From NCBI GenBank assembly GCA_012728655.1, contig JAAYEQ010000025.1, positions 1 to 64,000 of the forward strand: a DNA stretch of 64,000 bases, in the 5' to 3' direction. Position 1 is the first letter of the stretch, and each line of letters begins with the position of its first letter. The translations under genes were made by a program, and so were the position numbers. Below are positions 33,970 to 41,959 of the stretch, piece after piece. The DNA is from Syntrophomonadaceae bacterium. GTDB lineage: Bacteria > Bacillota > Syntrophomonadia > Syntrophomonadales > DTU052. The notes beneath the pieces were generated by a model that had not been told where the DNA came from, searched no databases, and worked only from the letters and a program-made list of their open reading frames with translations.

Positions 33970-35778
33970 CTATTTCAGTTCCATGCCGGCAATAAATACC
34001 CGTGAGAAATCCGGGTGATCGGCGAGTTCCACCGCTCTTATCTCCCTGGCATATTGCCGGGCTTTCTCTCTTTCCGGAATCACAAGCAGGGCGGCGATAG
34101 CTCCCCGCAGGGCGGCATTCCCGATGGCCTTAATCGCCTCCGGTTGAAACTGCGGGATCATACCTGTCCCCAAAACTGCTTTGGGGTTAAGGTAATTGCC
34201 AAATGCACCGGCGAACATCACTTCACCTATATCCTCCGGAGCGATCCCGGCTTCTTGCAGCAGAATATCTACTCCCGCTCGCACCGCCGCTTTGGCCAAC
34301 TGGAGCCGGCGTACATCCTCTTGATTAAAAACAACGGGAATACCGGATTCAGTCTTGGAACCATCGACAATAACCAATTCCACGCCCTTTTCACTGTCAC
34401 GCCATGCTCCATAATACCTTTCCGCATGAATAAGACCGGTCTCATCCAGTAGCCCGGTTTCCAGCAAAACATGAACCAGGTCAATCAGCCCGGATCCGCA
34501 TATACCCTCAGGCTTAACCCCGCCGATTACATTGTAATTAAGCTTTCCATCCTCCAACCAGAAGCGGTCAATGGCTCCCGTACGAGCCACCATACCGCTG
34601 GTGATGCCTCCGCCCTCAAAAGCCGGTCCGGCGGCAACGGAGCAGGCCAGCAGCAAGTCTTTATGTTTCAGGACAATCTCGCCGTTAGTACCGATGTCAA
34701 TAAGCAAAAAACTGGGCGGGGAACCGCCGTCAACCGCCAGCAGGCACGCCACAATGTCCGCACCCAAAAAACCGGCAATCTGCGGTAATAAGCGGACCCG
34801 CCCCGCAGGATGCATGGTCATTCCCAGGTTTCCCCCCGGCACCGAAAAGGCGTCTCTAAACAAACCCATATAGGGGGCGTGCCCCAGTCCCCGGGGATCC
34901 GCTCCCAGAAAAAGGTGCAGCATTACGGGATTGCCCACCACGGTCATCTCCAGTATGTCTTCCGGATCCGCATTCAGCTTGGCCAGCAAGGTCTTTATCA
35001 TGCCGGAAATATCCCCAATAACCTTTTCCTGCAGCACCTTCAGTCCCTGCTCATTTTCCATAACATAGCTGATACGCGCCAGTATATCCCGGCCGTAAGC
35101 AATCTGCGAGTTGGCGGTGTATCCTTCCCCCAGCAGCTCGCCGCTCACCAGGTCAACCAGGACACAGGACAAAGAGGTGGTCCCAATATCGAGAGCCACT
35201 CCCAAAAAGCAGCCGCTCCCTTCGGGATGAATACGCAGCACCGTGGATTCAAGCAAACCGCCGATCACCTTAAAGTCGGCACCCTTATCCAGTTCAGCCA
35301 TCAGGTTCAGGTCCAAAGGGGTCAGCTCCAGGTCATAGCCTTTAAAGGCCTCCCGGACTCGTTCCAGCAGCGGTATCGGGTTCGTCCGGTCGAAACGTGG
35401 AATGTTGGCACTCACTGTTCGAACCGCCGACAGTACACCGGGGTACCTTTCATACATTAAGAGCCCGGTTTTACAGTCGGCAACCCTGATGTCCGGAAGG
35501 AAAACCGAAGTTTCACCCAGAACGCGGCACTTGCAGGTTAACCGGTAACCCTGGGAAACTTCCTCCGGACTTAAAGCGGACAGTTCCTCGTCGGTGGGAG
35601 GCGAGACCTCGCCTTTTACTCGGGCCTTGCACTTGAGGCACAACCCCCGTCCCCCGCATTCGCCCCTCTGTATAATCCCGGCCTGCTGCACCGAATCCCA
35701 GACGGTCTGCCCCTTTTCAACCCACGAAACCAGGGGCTCGGATGCAGTATAAATTCGAACTTTTAGCCGGTTATTCAC
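33970..35778 (-). CDS. RACE-type ASKHA ATPase with N-terminal [2Fe-2S] ferredoxin
   Basis: 602 residues. Residues about 1-95 are a plant-type ferredoxin with CGGRGLCLKC and a fourth cysteine in RLTCKCRV. The rest is the DUF4445 ASKHA domain: VALDIGTTSLSCVLVDL, LIDIGTNGEIVL, CSVAAGPAFEGGGIT, MFAGAFGNYL. RACE/RamA-like proteins use ATP to reduce Co(II) corrinoid proteins of methyltransferase systems. No corrinoid protein or methyltransferase gene is next to it. It lies 12 bases downstream of mobB, so the two are probably one transcript. GTG start after GAGGTGG. Confidence 0.88.
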   Translation of the reverse strand: MNNRLKVRIYTASEPLVSWVEKGQTVWDSVQQAGIIQRGECGGRGLCLKCKARVKGEVSPPTDEELSALSPEEVSQGYRLTCKCRVLGETSVFLPDIRVADCKTGLLMYERYPGVLSAVRTVSANIPRFDRTNPIPLLERVREAFKGYDLELTPLDLNLMAELDKGADFKVIGGLLESTVLRIHPEGSGCFLGVALDIGTTSLSCVLVDLVSGELLGEGYTANSQIAYGRDILARISYVMENEQGLKVLQEKVIGDISGMIKTLLAKLNADPEDILEMTVVGNPVMLHLFLGADPRGLGHAPYMGLFRDAFSVPGGNLGMTMHPAGRVRLLPQIAGFLGADIVACLLAVDGGSPPSFLLIDIGTNGEIVLKHKDLLLACSVAAGPAFEGGGITSGMVARTGAIDRFWLEDGKLNYNVIGGVKPEGICGSGLIDLVHVLLETGLLDETGLIHAERYYGAWRDSEKGVELVIVDGSKTESGIPVVFNQEDVRRLQLAKAAVRAGVDILLQEAGIAPEDIGEVMFAGAFGNYLNPKAVLGTGMIPQFQPEAIKAIGNAALRGAIAALLVIPEREKARQYAREIRAVELADHPDFSRVFIAGMELK

Positions 35779-35790
35779 ATAACCACCTCA

Positions 35791-36285
35791 TTACTTACCG
35801 TCCATAAACTTATCCTGTATATAGCGACACAAGGATTCGACCTCATCAAATCCGAACACCGGCACCTCGCTCTGGCGAACCGGAAAATCGGTTACCATAG
35901 CGATCAGGTTGTCGGGTTTAATCAACTCTCTGCTTACAGACTGCCTGGCCACCTCGATTTTGGGCTGGGGCTCCCGTTTGAAGCCCTCCGCAAAAACAAT
36001 GTCAACATCATCCGGCATCAGCCGGCACAATTCCTCCAGGGAAAAATCCCTCTGCACCTGTTTGTAAAAAGCCACCTTCCAGGGCGAGGATACAACTACC
36101 GCCTGCGCACCGGCGTTCGCCAATCGATAAGAATCCGTATTCGGAACATCGATGGTGAAATCACGAGAAGAATGCTTGATCACCCCTACGCGGTACCCCT
36201 GAGATTCAAAATAACCGATCACCTTTTCCAGGATCGTGGTCTTGCCCGCATTATGATAACCGACAAAGGAAACCACCGGTACCAT
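35791..36285 (-). CDS. mobB: MobB, molybdopterin-guanine dinucleotide biosynthesis GTPase
   Basis: P-loop protein that aids attachment of GMP to molybdopterin. FVGYHNAGKTT is the Walker A, VIKHSSRDF and DSYRLANAGAQ follow, and IVFAEGFKREPQPKIEV is the MobB signature. Start moved from 36333 to ATG 36285 after GGAGG, giving 164 residues. It implies molybdo- or tungstoenzymes, for example formate dehydrogenase, elsewhere in the genome. Confidence 0.9.
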   Translation of the reverse strand: MVPVVSFVGYHNAGKTTILEKVIGYFESQGYRVGVIKHSSRDFTIDVPNTDSYRLANAGAQAVVVSSPWKVAFYKQVQRDFSLEELCRLMPDDVDIVFAEGFKREPQPKIEVARQSVSRELIKPDNLIAMVTDFPVRQSEVPVFGFDEVESLCRYIQDKFMDGK

Positions 36286-36382
36286 ACACACGCCCTCCTT
36301 CAGAATACCCGCAAGCGGTGTTTCAGGGTCCACAGCTTATTATAAGCATAATCGCAAATGGAGGTTGTCAAAACCCGGTCAC

Positions 36383-36406
36383 AAAAAAAGGCGGCTTCAG
36401 CCGCCT
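36383..36406 (-). terminator. Rho-independent terminator of the small membrane protein gene
   Basis: AGGCGGC-TTCA-GCCGCCT stem followed on the minus strand by seven T, 14 bases after the stop codon. Confidence 0.85.
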
Positions 36407-36419
36407 GCAGCCAGTCTGA

Positions 36420-36722
36420 TTATGCCTTGGTCTCCGCCATCAGAGCAAAGGAGAAAAGAAGCACCATGCAAAGCGATGTAATAATTGCAATCGCCATCAG
36501 CTTGGGATTGGTCAGTACCACTTGTGCTCCCATTCCCTGCTTGGCGGAACTGAAAAGCCAATTAAAAAACACGACCCCTATTCCGGTAATGATGTATGTT
36601 GCCAACTTAACCTTGCCGGGAAGCGAAAACTTCTTGGCAAAGGTGCAGAATTTCCAAAAAGCCCAAATACCGATGATTACCAGTATCAGTTGAAAAATAG
36701 CGTTGTCAAGAATTCCTCCCAC
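36420..36722 (-). CDS. Small membrane protein of unknown function
   Basis: 100 residues with three hydrophobic segments (about 8-25, 40-58 and 75-93). A positively charged loop follows the first (KKFSLPGKVK). I do not recognise a family. The ATG has GGAGGTG nearby and a textbook terminator follows, so it is a real monocistronic gene divergent from rnpB. Confidence 0.75.
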   Translation of the reverse strand: MGGILDNAIFQLILVIIGIWAFWKFCTFAKKFSLPGKVKLATYIITGIGVVFFNWLFSSAKQGMGAQVVLTNPKLMAIAIITSLCMVLLFSFALMAETKA

Positions 36723-36957
36723 GATTTCACCTCCTCATAACAGCCGCTTTTACCCGAACCATTGTTCAATGTATCCCTATACAATACGCTCATTCAATTC
36801 CCTATTATTATTCTCCCCCAATTCCCTTTTTCCTGCAACCCAAAGCATAAATTCTGCCAGGGTCTAAAAAGCTTAATCCCGACATGGCTTGCGGTTTTCC
36901 CGGTTCAGCTTTACCGGCGCAGGGAATTGATGTCGAATCGCCGATTCACAACACAAC

Positions 36958-36986
36958 TTGCCATGCACAAGTAATAGTTATATAAT
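36958..36986 (+). promoter_or_regulatory. rnpB promoter
   Basis: TTGCCA-N17-TATAAT; the predicted start falls near base 36993, exactly where the P1 helix of RNase P RNA begins. Confidence 0.85.
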
Positions 36987-36992
36987 ATGGGG

Positions 36993-37359
36993 CGCGAGTA
37001 AATCGGATAGTCGCGGGTCAAGATTGACCTGAGGAAAGTCGGAGCTCCGCAGGGCAGGGTGCTGGGTAACACCCAGTGAGGGCAACCTCAAGGATAGTGC
37101 CACAGAAACAAACCGCCGAGAGCGGAAACCTGTATTGTGAACAGTTTTCCGCTTTCGGTAAGGGTGGAACGGTGAGGTAAGAGCTCACCAGCGGCCAGGC
37201 GACTGGTCGGCTAGGTAAACCCCACCTGGAGCAAGACCAAATAGGGGAGCATTGGAGTGGCCCGCTCCGCTCCCGGGTTGGGTCGCTAGAGGTGGCAGGC
37301 AACTGTCATCCCAGATAGATGACTATCTAAACAGAACTCCGCTTACAGATTTACTCGCG
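36993..37359 (+). ncRNA. rnpB: RNase P RNA, type A
   Basis: The ends pair as helix P1 (CGCGAGTAAATC with GATTTACTCGCG). The universal GAGGAAAGTCGGAGCTCC segment and the ACAGAA and AGATAGATGACTATC-like 3' core are present. Length about 367 bases fits a bacterial ancestral-type RNA. Catalytic subunit that trims tRNA 5' ends. Confidence 0.95.
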
Positions 37360-37366
37360 TTCAACG

Positions 37367-37410
37367 AAAAAGAACAGCAAATGTTTTAAGACATTCGCTG
37401 TTCTTTTTTG
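37367..37410. terminator. Terminator between rnpB and the HU gene
   Basis: AAGAACAGC and GCTGTTCTT arms with a TTTTTT run on the plus strand and a TTTTT run on the minus strand, so it can serve both genes. Confidence 0.85.
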
Positions 37411-37444
37411 TTTCAGATATTATTATCCGGACTTGAGGAAACAG

Positions 37445-37765
37445 TTACTTTTTCTTGGCTTTGGTCGCTCCCTTCTTCTTCTCGGGCGCTTTAATGGCAA
37501 CCGCTTCCCGCAATGATTTGCCCGGTTTGAATGCTGGAACCTTGGTAGCTGGAACTCTGATCTCTTTCCCTGTGGCCGGGCTAATGACGTTTCTGGCTTT
37601 GCGTTCTCTGACTTCAAATGTACCAAACCCGATGATTTGGACCTTTTCTCCCTGCGCTAACGCAGTTTGAATTGAGTCCAGCACAGAATCAAGAATCTTA
37701 GCTGCATCTTTTTGGGTTACGCCTGCCTTCTCCGCCAAAGATTTTACCAGTCCCGTTTTGTTCAC
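37445..37765 (-). CDS. hup: HU-type nucleoid protein with lysine-rich tail
   Basis: DNA-bending protein. The HU fold is complete (NKTGLVKSLAEKAGVTQKDA, IIGFGTFEVRERKARN, TGKEIRVPATKVPAFKPGKSLREAV). The start is a GTG at 37765, seven bases after GGGAGG; the track start adds 15 unlikely residues. The normal ~90-residue protein is extended by about 15 residues rich in lysine and alanine (APEKKKGATKAKKK), resembling histone-like tails. Confidence 0.93.
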   Translation of the reverse strand: MNKTGLVKSLAEKAGVTQKDAAKILDSVLDSIQTALAQGEKVQIIGFGTFEVRERKARNVISPATGKEIRVPATKVPAFKPGKSLREAVAIKAPEKKKGATKAKKK

Positions 37766-37992
37766 CACGTGACCTCCCTTACGGATTTTTTCCTTGATTA
37801 AGTTCCTCAAGAAGTTGGGAATTCCTTCTTTTTTCTAAGATTTTTTTATTAAGATAACCATTTTTTCGCAAACCATGCTTCCCTTATCGAATTTTTTGCC
37901 CATATTTCGGGATCTTATGAGCATTCGTTCACTGAAAAGGCTGATGATTTATATCGGATGCCGGCGGATTTTTTCAGGGTAAGAATGGCGGT

Positions 37993-38124
37993 TCAGGTGC
38001 GGTAATCCCAATCATCGTCATCGTTTTTGGTTTTGGTTCCTCTGAGCCCCAGCGTTATTGCGCTGATAAAGAGCAAGAACGCTGCCAGTAACGTGAGTAA
38101 TATTGTTTTCGTAGTCACCACCAT
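37993..38124 (-). CDS. 43-residue single-span membrane peptide (not in the ORF track)
   Basis: ATG at 38124 follows GGAGAG by six bases. The peptide has a hydrophobic helix (ILLTLLAAFLLFISAITLGL) and then a charged C-terminus, TKTKNDDDDWDYRT. It begins 20 bases after the Nif3 gene stop on the same strand, so it is likely the last gene of the trmK-nif3 operon. No family recognised. The composition and ribosome-binding site argue it is translated. Confidence 0.6.
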   Translation of the reverse strand: MVVTTKTILLTLLAAFLLFISAITLGLRGTKTKNDDDDWDYRT

Positions 38125-38144
38125 CTGTTATCTCTCCTGCCCCT

Positions 38145-39260
38145 TTATTGTTTTCGCCACAAACATTTCTCTTTAAACCCGTGAATCTTAATATCCCAGC
38201 CCTCGTTGCGCGCCGTCTCCTCCAGATAAGATGTAAGCATGTCGACTGCCATAAGCTCCATGCCGTCATGTCCGGGATCAATAAAAGCCAGACCTGATTC
38301 CAGGGCCTCCTTTGCTTCATGGTATTTTACATCCCCGGTTATCATAACCTGACATCCTTCACGCACAGCCGTTTGGATCATTGACGTTCCCGACCCCGGA
38401 ACCAAACAGATTTTTTTCACCCGGTCCGGGTTCTGACCGCTAACCGCGACATGCTCAACCCCTAACAGCCCTTTTACCCTCTCCGCCAGTTCCTCCAGAG
38501 AGACCGCCTCCGGCAATTCTCCCTGTCTGCCGTAGCTGTAGGCCTGACCACTGTTCTTGAGGGGTATCAGGTCATAAGCTACCTCCTCGTAGGGGTGGGC
38601 ATCAAGCATGGCCTCCACCACCCGGCTCAATATTTCCGCCGGTACAATAACCTCGAGGCGGAATTCCGCTACTTCCTCCAAAATCCCGGTGCTGCCCAAA
38701 AAGGGCCGGCTTCCTTCCAATGGTCGAAAAGTGCCAACACCCGGAGAGCGAAAACTGCAGTCCCGATAGTTGCCGATGAAACCCGCCCCCGCATCATTAA
38801 CGGCTTGACGCACCGTATGTAAATGGGTTTCGGGGACAAAAACCACCAGCTTTATTAACTGCTGCGATTTGACCGTTCCCAGCGGTTTTATGTTATTTAA
38901 CCCCAGCTTCTGTGCCAGGTACTGACTCAATCCGCGGGGAGCCAGATCCAGGTTGGTGTGGGCTGAATAAACCGTGATATCGTGCTTGATGAGCTTTCTT
39001 ATCAACCTGCCCGTCGGCGATTCGTAGTCAATAACCTTTATCCCTTTAAAGAAAAGCGGATGGTGGCTGATAATCAGATTGGCTCCCACCTCCAAAGCCC
39101 TATCCACGGCTCTGTCATCCACATCCAGGGTTACCAGGACTGCCTCCGCCGTCCGGTCCTTGGCGCCGAGCTGTAAACCGGAGTTGTCCCAGTTTTCGGC
39201 TAGATAAGGGGGCGCCAGCTCCTCAAGTCGATTAAAAACCACCCTGTTCTTCACTTTCAC
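38145..39260 (-). CDS. Nif3-like dinuclear metal-centre protein
   Basis: 371 residues, the long (YqfO-type) version. Metal ligands fit ISHHPLFFKG, YSAHTNLD and the C-terminal GDVKYHEAKEA and DPGHDGMELMAVD. A CutA-like insert (about 130-235, PAEILSRVVEAMLDAHPYEEVAYDLIPL) splits the fold. Some members are annotated GTP cyclohydrolase I type 2; the cellular role is not settled. GTG start overlapping the trmK stop by four bases. Confidence 0.9.
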   Translation of the reverse strand: MKVKNRVVFNRLEELAPPYLAENWDNSGLQLGAKDRTAEAVLVTLDVDDRAVDRALEVGANLIISHHPLFFKGIKVIDYESPTGRLIRKLIKHDITVYSAHTNLDLAPRGLSQYLAQKLGLNNIKPLGTVKSQQLIKLVVFVPETHLHTVRQAVNDAGAGFIGNYRDCSFRSPGVGTFRPLEGSRPFLGSTGILEEVAEFRLEVIVPAEILSRVVEAMLDAHPYEEVAYDLIPLKNSGQAYSYGRQGELPEAVSLEELAERVKGLLGVEHVAVSGQNPDRVKKICLVPGSGTSMIQTAVREGCQVMITGDVKYHEAKEALESGLAFIDPGHDGMELMAVDMLTSYLEETARNEGWDIKIHGFKEKCLWRKQ

Positions 39261-39955
39261 CTCAAAATCTCCTCCAGTTCTTTTTTTCTCTTCTCATATT
39301 CCCGCTTCCGCATCAGAGAACGTCCGGTACTTTGATCCGGAATCCCTGCGATTATGCGCTCCAATTTGTCCAGATGAAAACGAAAATAGTCCCGAACCAC
39401 CGGTTCTTCCGTCGCATCCCGCATAAGAAGCGGTCCCCATCTCAACTCGGTTTCGGACAGCTTATGTTCCTGTCGGGACCGGGGGTTCAAAACCAGGTTG
39501 ACATAGTAATCTCCATCTTTGACCACCGTTTCTTTCTCAATACTCCAACCCCTGGAGTCTGCCAGCCGGCGCACCTGTCCCAGGGCATTCATCGGCTGCA
39601 AAACCAGGCGCTTAAAGCTCTGGGTTTTGGCGGGTGACGCATTCAGGATATTGACTATGGTATTCCCACCCATTCCTGCCAGAACAACCGTCGCCACTTC
39701 TCCTTCAGCCAGTACCTCCAATCCGTTGCCCTGGCGTACCTCGATCAGATGGTGCAGACCATGCCTAAAAACCGCCTCCAAGGTTCTGCGATACGGTCCG
39801 TCTCCCAACTCACCGCAGATTGCCCGGGGGCAGCAGCCTTCACGTACGAGATAACAGGCAAGCAGAGCATGATCGGAACCGATGTCCGCTACCGGCTCAC
39901 CGGCGATCACCAGGTCAGCAACACTCATCAACCGAGGAGGAATTCTTATCACCAT
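39257..39955 (-). CDS. trmK: tRNA (adenine22-N1)-methyltransferase
   Basis: 232 residues. SAM-binding VADIGSDHALLACYLV, then VVLAGMGGNTIVNIL, the NPPY-like LVLQPMNALGQVRRL, and a coiled-coil C-terminus (RKREYEKRKKELEEIL), all typical of TrmK. It modifies A22 of tRNAs. The trmK-nif3 pairing is common in Firmicutes. Confidence 0.92.
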   Translation of the reverse strand: MVIRIPPRLMSVADLVIAGEPVADIGSDHALLACYLVREGCCPRAICGELGDGPYRRTLEAVFRHGLHHLIEVRQGNGLEVLAEGEVATVVLAGMGGNTIVNILNASPAKTQSFKRLVLQPMNALGQVRRLADSRGWSIEKETVVKDGDYYVNLVLNPRSRQEHKLSETELRWGPLLMRDATEEPVVRDYFRFHLDKLERIIAGIPDQSTGRSLMRKREYEKRKKELEEILR

Positions 39956-40540
39956 AATCGTACCGACCCCAAATGTTATTGCAGGGTTAGTGAAATCTAT
40001 CCGAGAGCACAGACACCCTCACGGTCCTTACGCTTTTTTGATGACCACAGTTTTAATGTCGTCATTCTTCGTTACCCGTTATTCTATTTCCTTTCGATAA
40101 TGATACCAATCTTGTTCAGGAGATGGTATTCCGCCGCCTTTTTCAAAGCAATTTAAAACTCGGGGGCCGCAGTATTCCAGAAAAAGTTCCCAATGGTATT
40201 CCGGGATTCTTCTGCATATACTGAAATAGGTGGTGGAGGTTGGTTTCCTTCCCTGAGAAGCGTATCCCTTAGTGAGGTTATTACCTGCCTGACAGAGTGG
40301 TTACTCCTTGAGTAAGGTTAGTTTCTTCCAAAGAGGACTCTGGTTCTTCCTGTGCAAGGTTAATTAAATCCTCCACCACCACAACCCGACGACCTACACC
40401 CCGGTCACCGGGCTTTTTTGTTGCCCGGTGTTCGTTCTCTCGCCCGATTCCCCCGGAGCACAATAGATACCGGTATCCCATATTTTTCATTAAAGCTTCT
40501 TCCCGTTTGGGAGGCCAATTACTGAAAGGAGGAGACCCGG
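39956..40540. other. 585-base region without a supported gene
   Basis: Contains a perfect hairpin CACCGGGC/GCCCGGTG with a T-rich loop (40406-40430). Several loose copies of an AGGTTA/GGTTA element occur between 40270 and 40370. The minus-strand ORF 40281-40562 has only a weak ribosome-binding site and no recognisable motif. Confidence 0.4.
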
Positions 40541-40741
40541 GTGCACACAATAACCTGTTCAAAATGCGGAAAAGTTTTGGGAGCCGTGGTCAAAAAGCCG
40601 TCGGTCAAAATGGCATTAGCCTGCCCCTGCGGCAATAAAGGTTCCATTCATGGTCTAAGATCCACGAGCGGTTTTACACTCAGCAAAAACTCTGAAAAGA
40701 GTCCGCCTGCTGTACGCAAGCACAGAAAAAGCTATAGGTAA
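40541..40741 (+). CDS. Small putative zinc-ribbon protein
   Basis: 66 residues, GTG start with AAAGGAGGAG seven bases upstream. CSKCGKVLG and CPCGNKGS supply four cysteines in a zinc-ribbon spacing; the C-terminus is basic. Function unknown. It precedes the Sm-like protein in the same orientation. Confidence 0.65.
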   Translation: MHTITCSKCGKVLGAVVKKPSVKMALACPCGNKGSIHGLRSTSGFTLSKNSEKSPPAVRKHRKSYR

Positions 40742-40828
40742 ATAATGGAACATTTGGAATTCCCTCCGAATAAACTAAACCAAGTCTAGGGCCCTTTGAC
40801 TACTGATTTGACGAGAAGGAGGGATATC

Positions 40829-41107
40829 ATGAGCATCAACGGTGGCTTGGTTGGCGGCCGGTTTGATCGCAAGTTTGACTTTAATGACTGCGGATTCAAC
40901 AGATTTGGCAACGTAGCCGGAACGAGTTTCTTCACCTTGCTGTTCAGCCTCTGGCAGCAGCGAGTCAAAGTGCTGACGGAAGGAGATGTGGCCGCGGTAG
41001 AAGGAATTCTGACCGATATCAATCCCAGCTTCATTACTGTTGTGGGACACCAGATCAACTATATTCCCATCAATCAGATTACCATCATCGCGCGCACCTT
41101 TACCTAA
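40829..41107 (+). CDS. Sm-like small protein (DUF2642/spore-coat-associated type)
   Basis: 92 residues after moving the start from 40796 to the ATG that follows AAGGAGGG. The second half (KVLTEGDVAAVEGILTDINPSFITVVG...YIPINQITII) has the strand pattern of DUF2642-type small beta barrels found in sporulating Firmicutes. The first half is glycine/phenylalanine rich. Spore association is inference. Confidence 0.65.
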   Translation: MSINGGLVGGRFDRKFDFNDCGFNRFGNVAGTSFFTLLFSLWQQRVKVLTEGDVAAVEGILTDINPSFITVVGHQINYIPINQITIIARTFT

Positions 41108-41128
41108 AATAGAAATACCTATCCCGCG

Positions 41129-41155
41129 AAAAAACCGGTATCACACCGGTTTTTT
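41129..41155 (+). terminator. Rho-independent terminator
   Basis: AAAAAACCGGT/ACCGGTTTTTT is a perfect 11-base-pair stem with a five-base loop and T-run, 22 bases after the Sm-like gene. Confidence 0.9.
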
Positions 41156-41290
41156 CCTTAAAAATAACTGTCAACAAACCCCGATGCCGGCACCAGCCAG
41201 TCCATGGCACCGGTACGAACGTTTACCTGTCGGGCCTTCTTTTTTTAGCCGCATAAGCGGCAACCACTTCATAAGGGGGCTGATGGTTTC

Positions 41291-41857
41291 TTGAATATGC
41301 AACGTAACGGCAGACAGCCGGTAAAAATCTTTTTCCCCCCGCGGAAAGACAGTTATGTGGCCGAGTACAGCGCCGGCAAGAATTATGGCGGGGCGTCCTA
41401 CCTGTTCTGCAACCGGTTTCAGGGATCCGGGGATGTATATCGCAGCCTCATCCAATTCGATCTCAGTTGTTTCGGGGGAAACCACATACCGCCGGGCAGC
41501 GATATCGTATCGGCAAAAGTAATGCTTCATCTGTTCCGCAACGAGGCACGCGAAGCAACGACCTTAAGTGCGTACATGATCAAGCAACAATGGCATGAGT
41601 TTACGGTTAATTGGAACAAACAGCCGTTATACGCCAATTCTCCCGCCGACACCGTTACCGTTCAGCCCGGTTACCTGGGCTTGGTGCTTCTCGATGTAAC
41701 CGAACCGGCCCGGGGATGGTATGACGGCTCCTTTATAAACTTGGGGCTGGTTTTAAAAGGCCCTGAAAACAGAGACGGGATACTCGGTTTCTACAGCCGT
41801 GATCACGATGACTCCACTTTGTGGCCGCGGCTGGCCGTAGAATACTATTTGACCTGA
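41291..41857 (+). CDS. DNRLRE-domain protein
   Basis: 188 residues, almost entirely one DNRLRE (carbohydrate/cell-surface beta-sandwich) domain: DSYVAEYSAGKNYGG, SLIQFDLS, AKVMLHLFRNEA, FTVNWNKQP, LDVTEPARGWYDG, NLGLVLKG, FYSRDHDD, PRLAVEYYL. There is no signal peptide, which is unusual because most DNRLRE domains are on secreted proteins; release with the spore or mother-cell lysis could explain it. TTG start (or the ATG two codons later) after AAGGGGG. Confidence 0.75.
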   Translation: MNMQRNGRQPVKIFFPPRKDSYVAEYSAGKNYGGASYLFCNRFQGSGDVYRSLIQFDLSCFGGNHIPPGSDIVSAKVMLHLFRNEAREATTLSAYMIKQQWHEFTVNWNKQPLYANSPADTVTVQPGYLGLVLLDVTEPARGWYDGSFINLGLVLKGPENRDGILGFYSRDHDDSTLWPRLAVEYYLT

Positions 41858-41890
41858 AGAGCCCTCACGTTCTCGGTTGCAATAAAAATA

Positions 41891-41924
41891 ATCCCGCGTG
41901 GCAATCAATTTCTCCACGCGGGAT
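41891..41924 (-). terminator. Terminator of the second acyl-CoA ligase gene
   Basis: ATCCCGCGTGG/CCACGCGGGAT stem 36 bases after the ligase stop, followed on the minus strand by TTATTTTTATT. Confidence 0.85.
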
Positions 41925-41959
41925 CCGGAATTATAGTATGCTTTTTTATTGCACGAGTA

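Noticed and set aside
40270-40370. AGGTTA-like direct repeats as a CRISPR or iteron array
   Set aside because: Copies are short, irregularly spaced and poorly matched.
40281-40562. 93-codon minus-strand ORF
   Set aside because: Weak ribosome-binding site, no motif, and it overlaps hairpin and repeat sequence; possible but not supportable.
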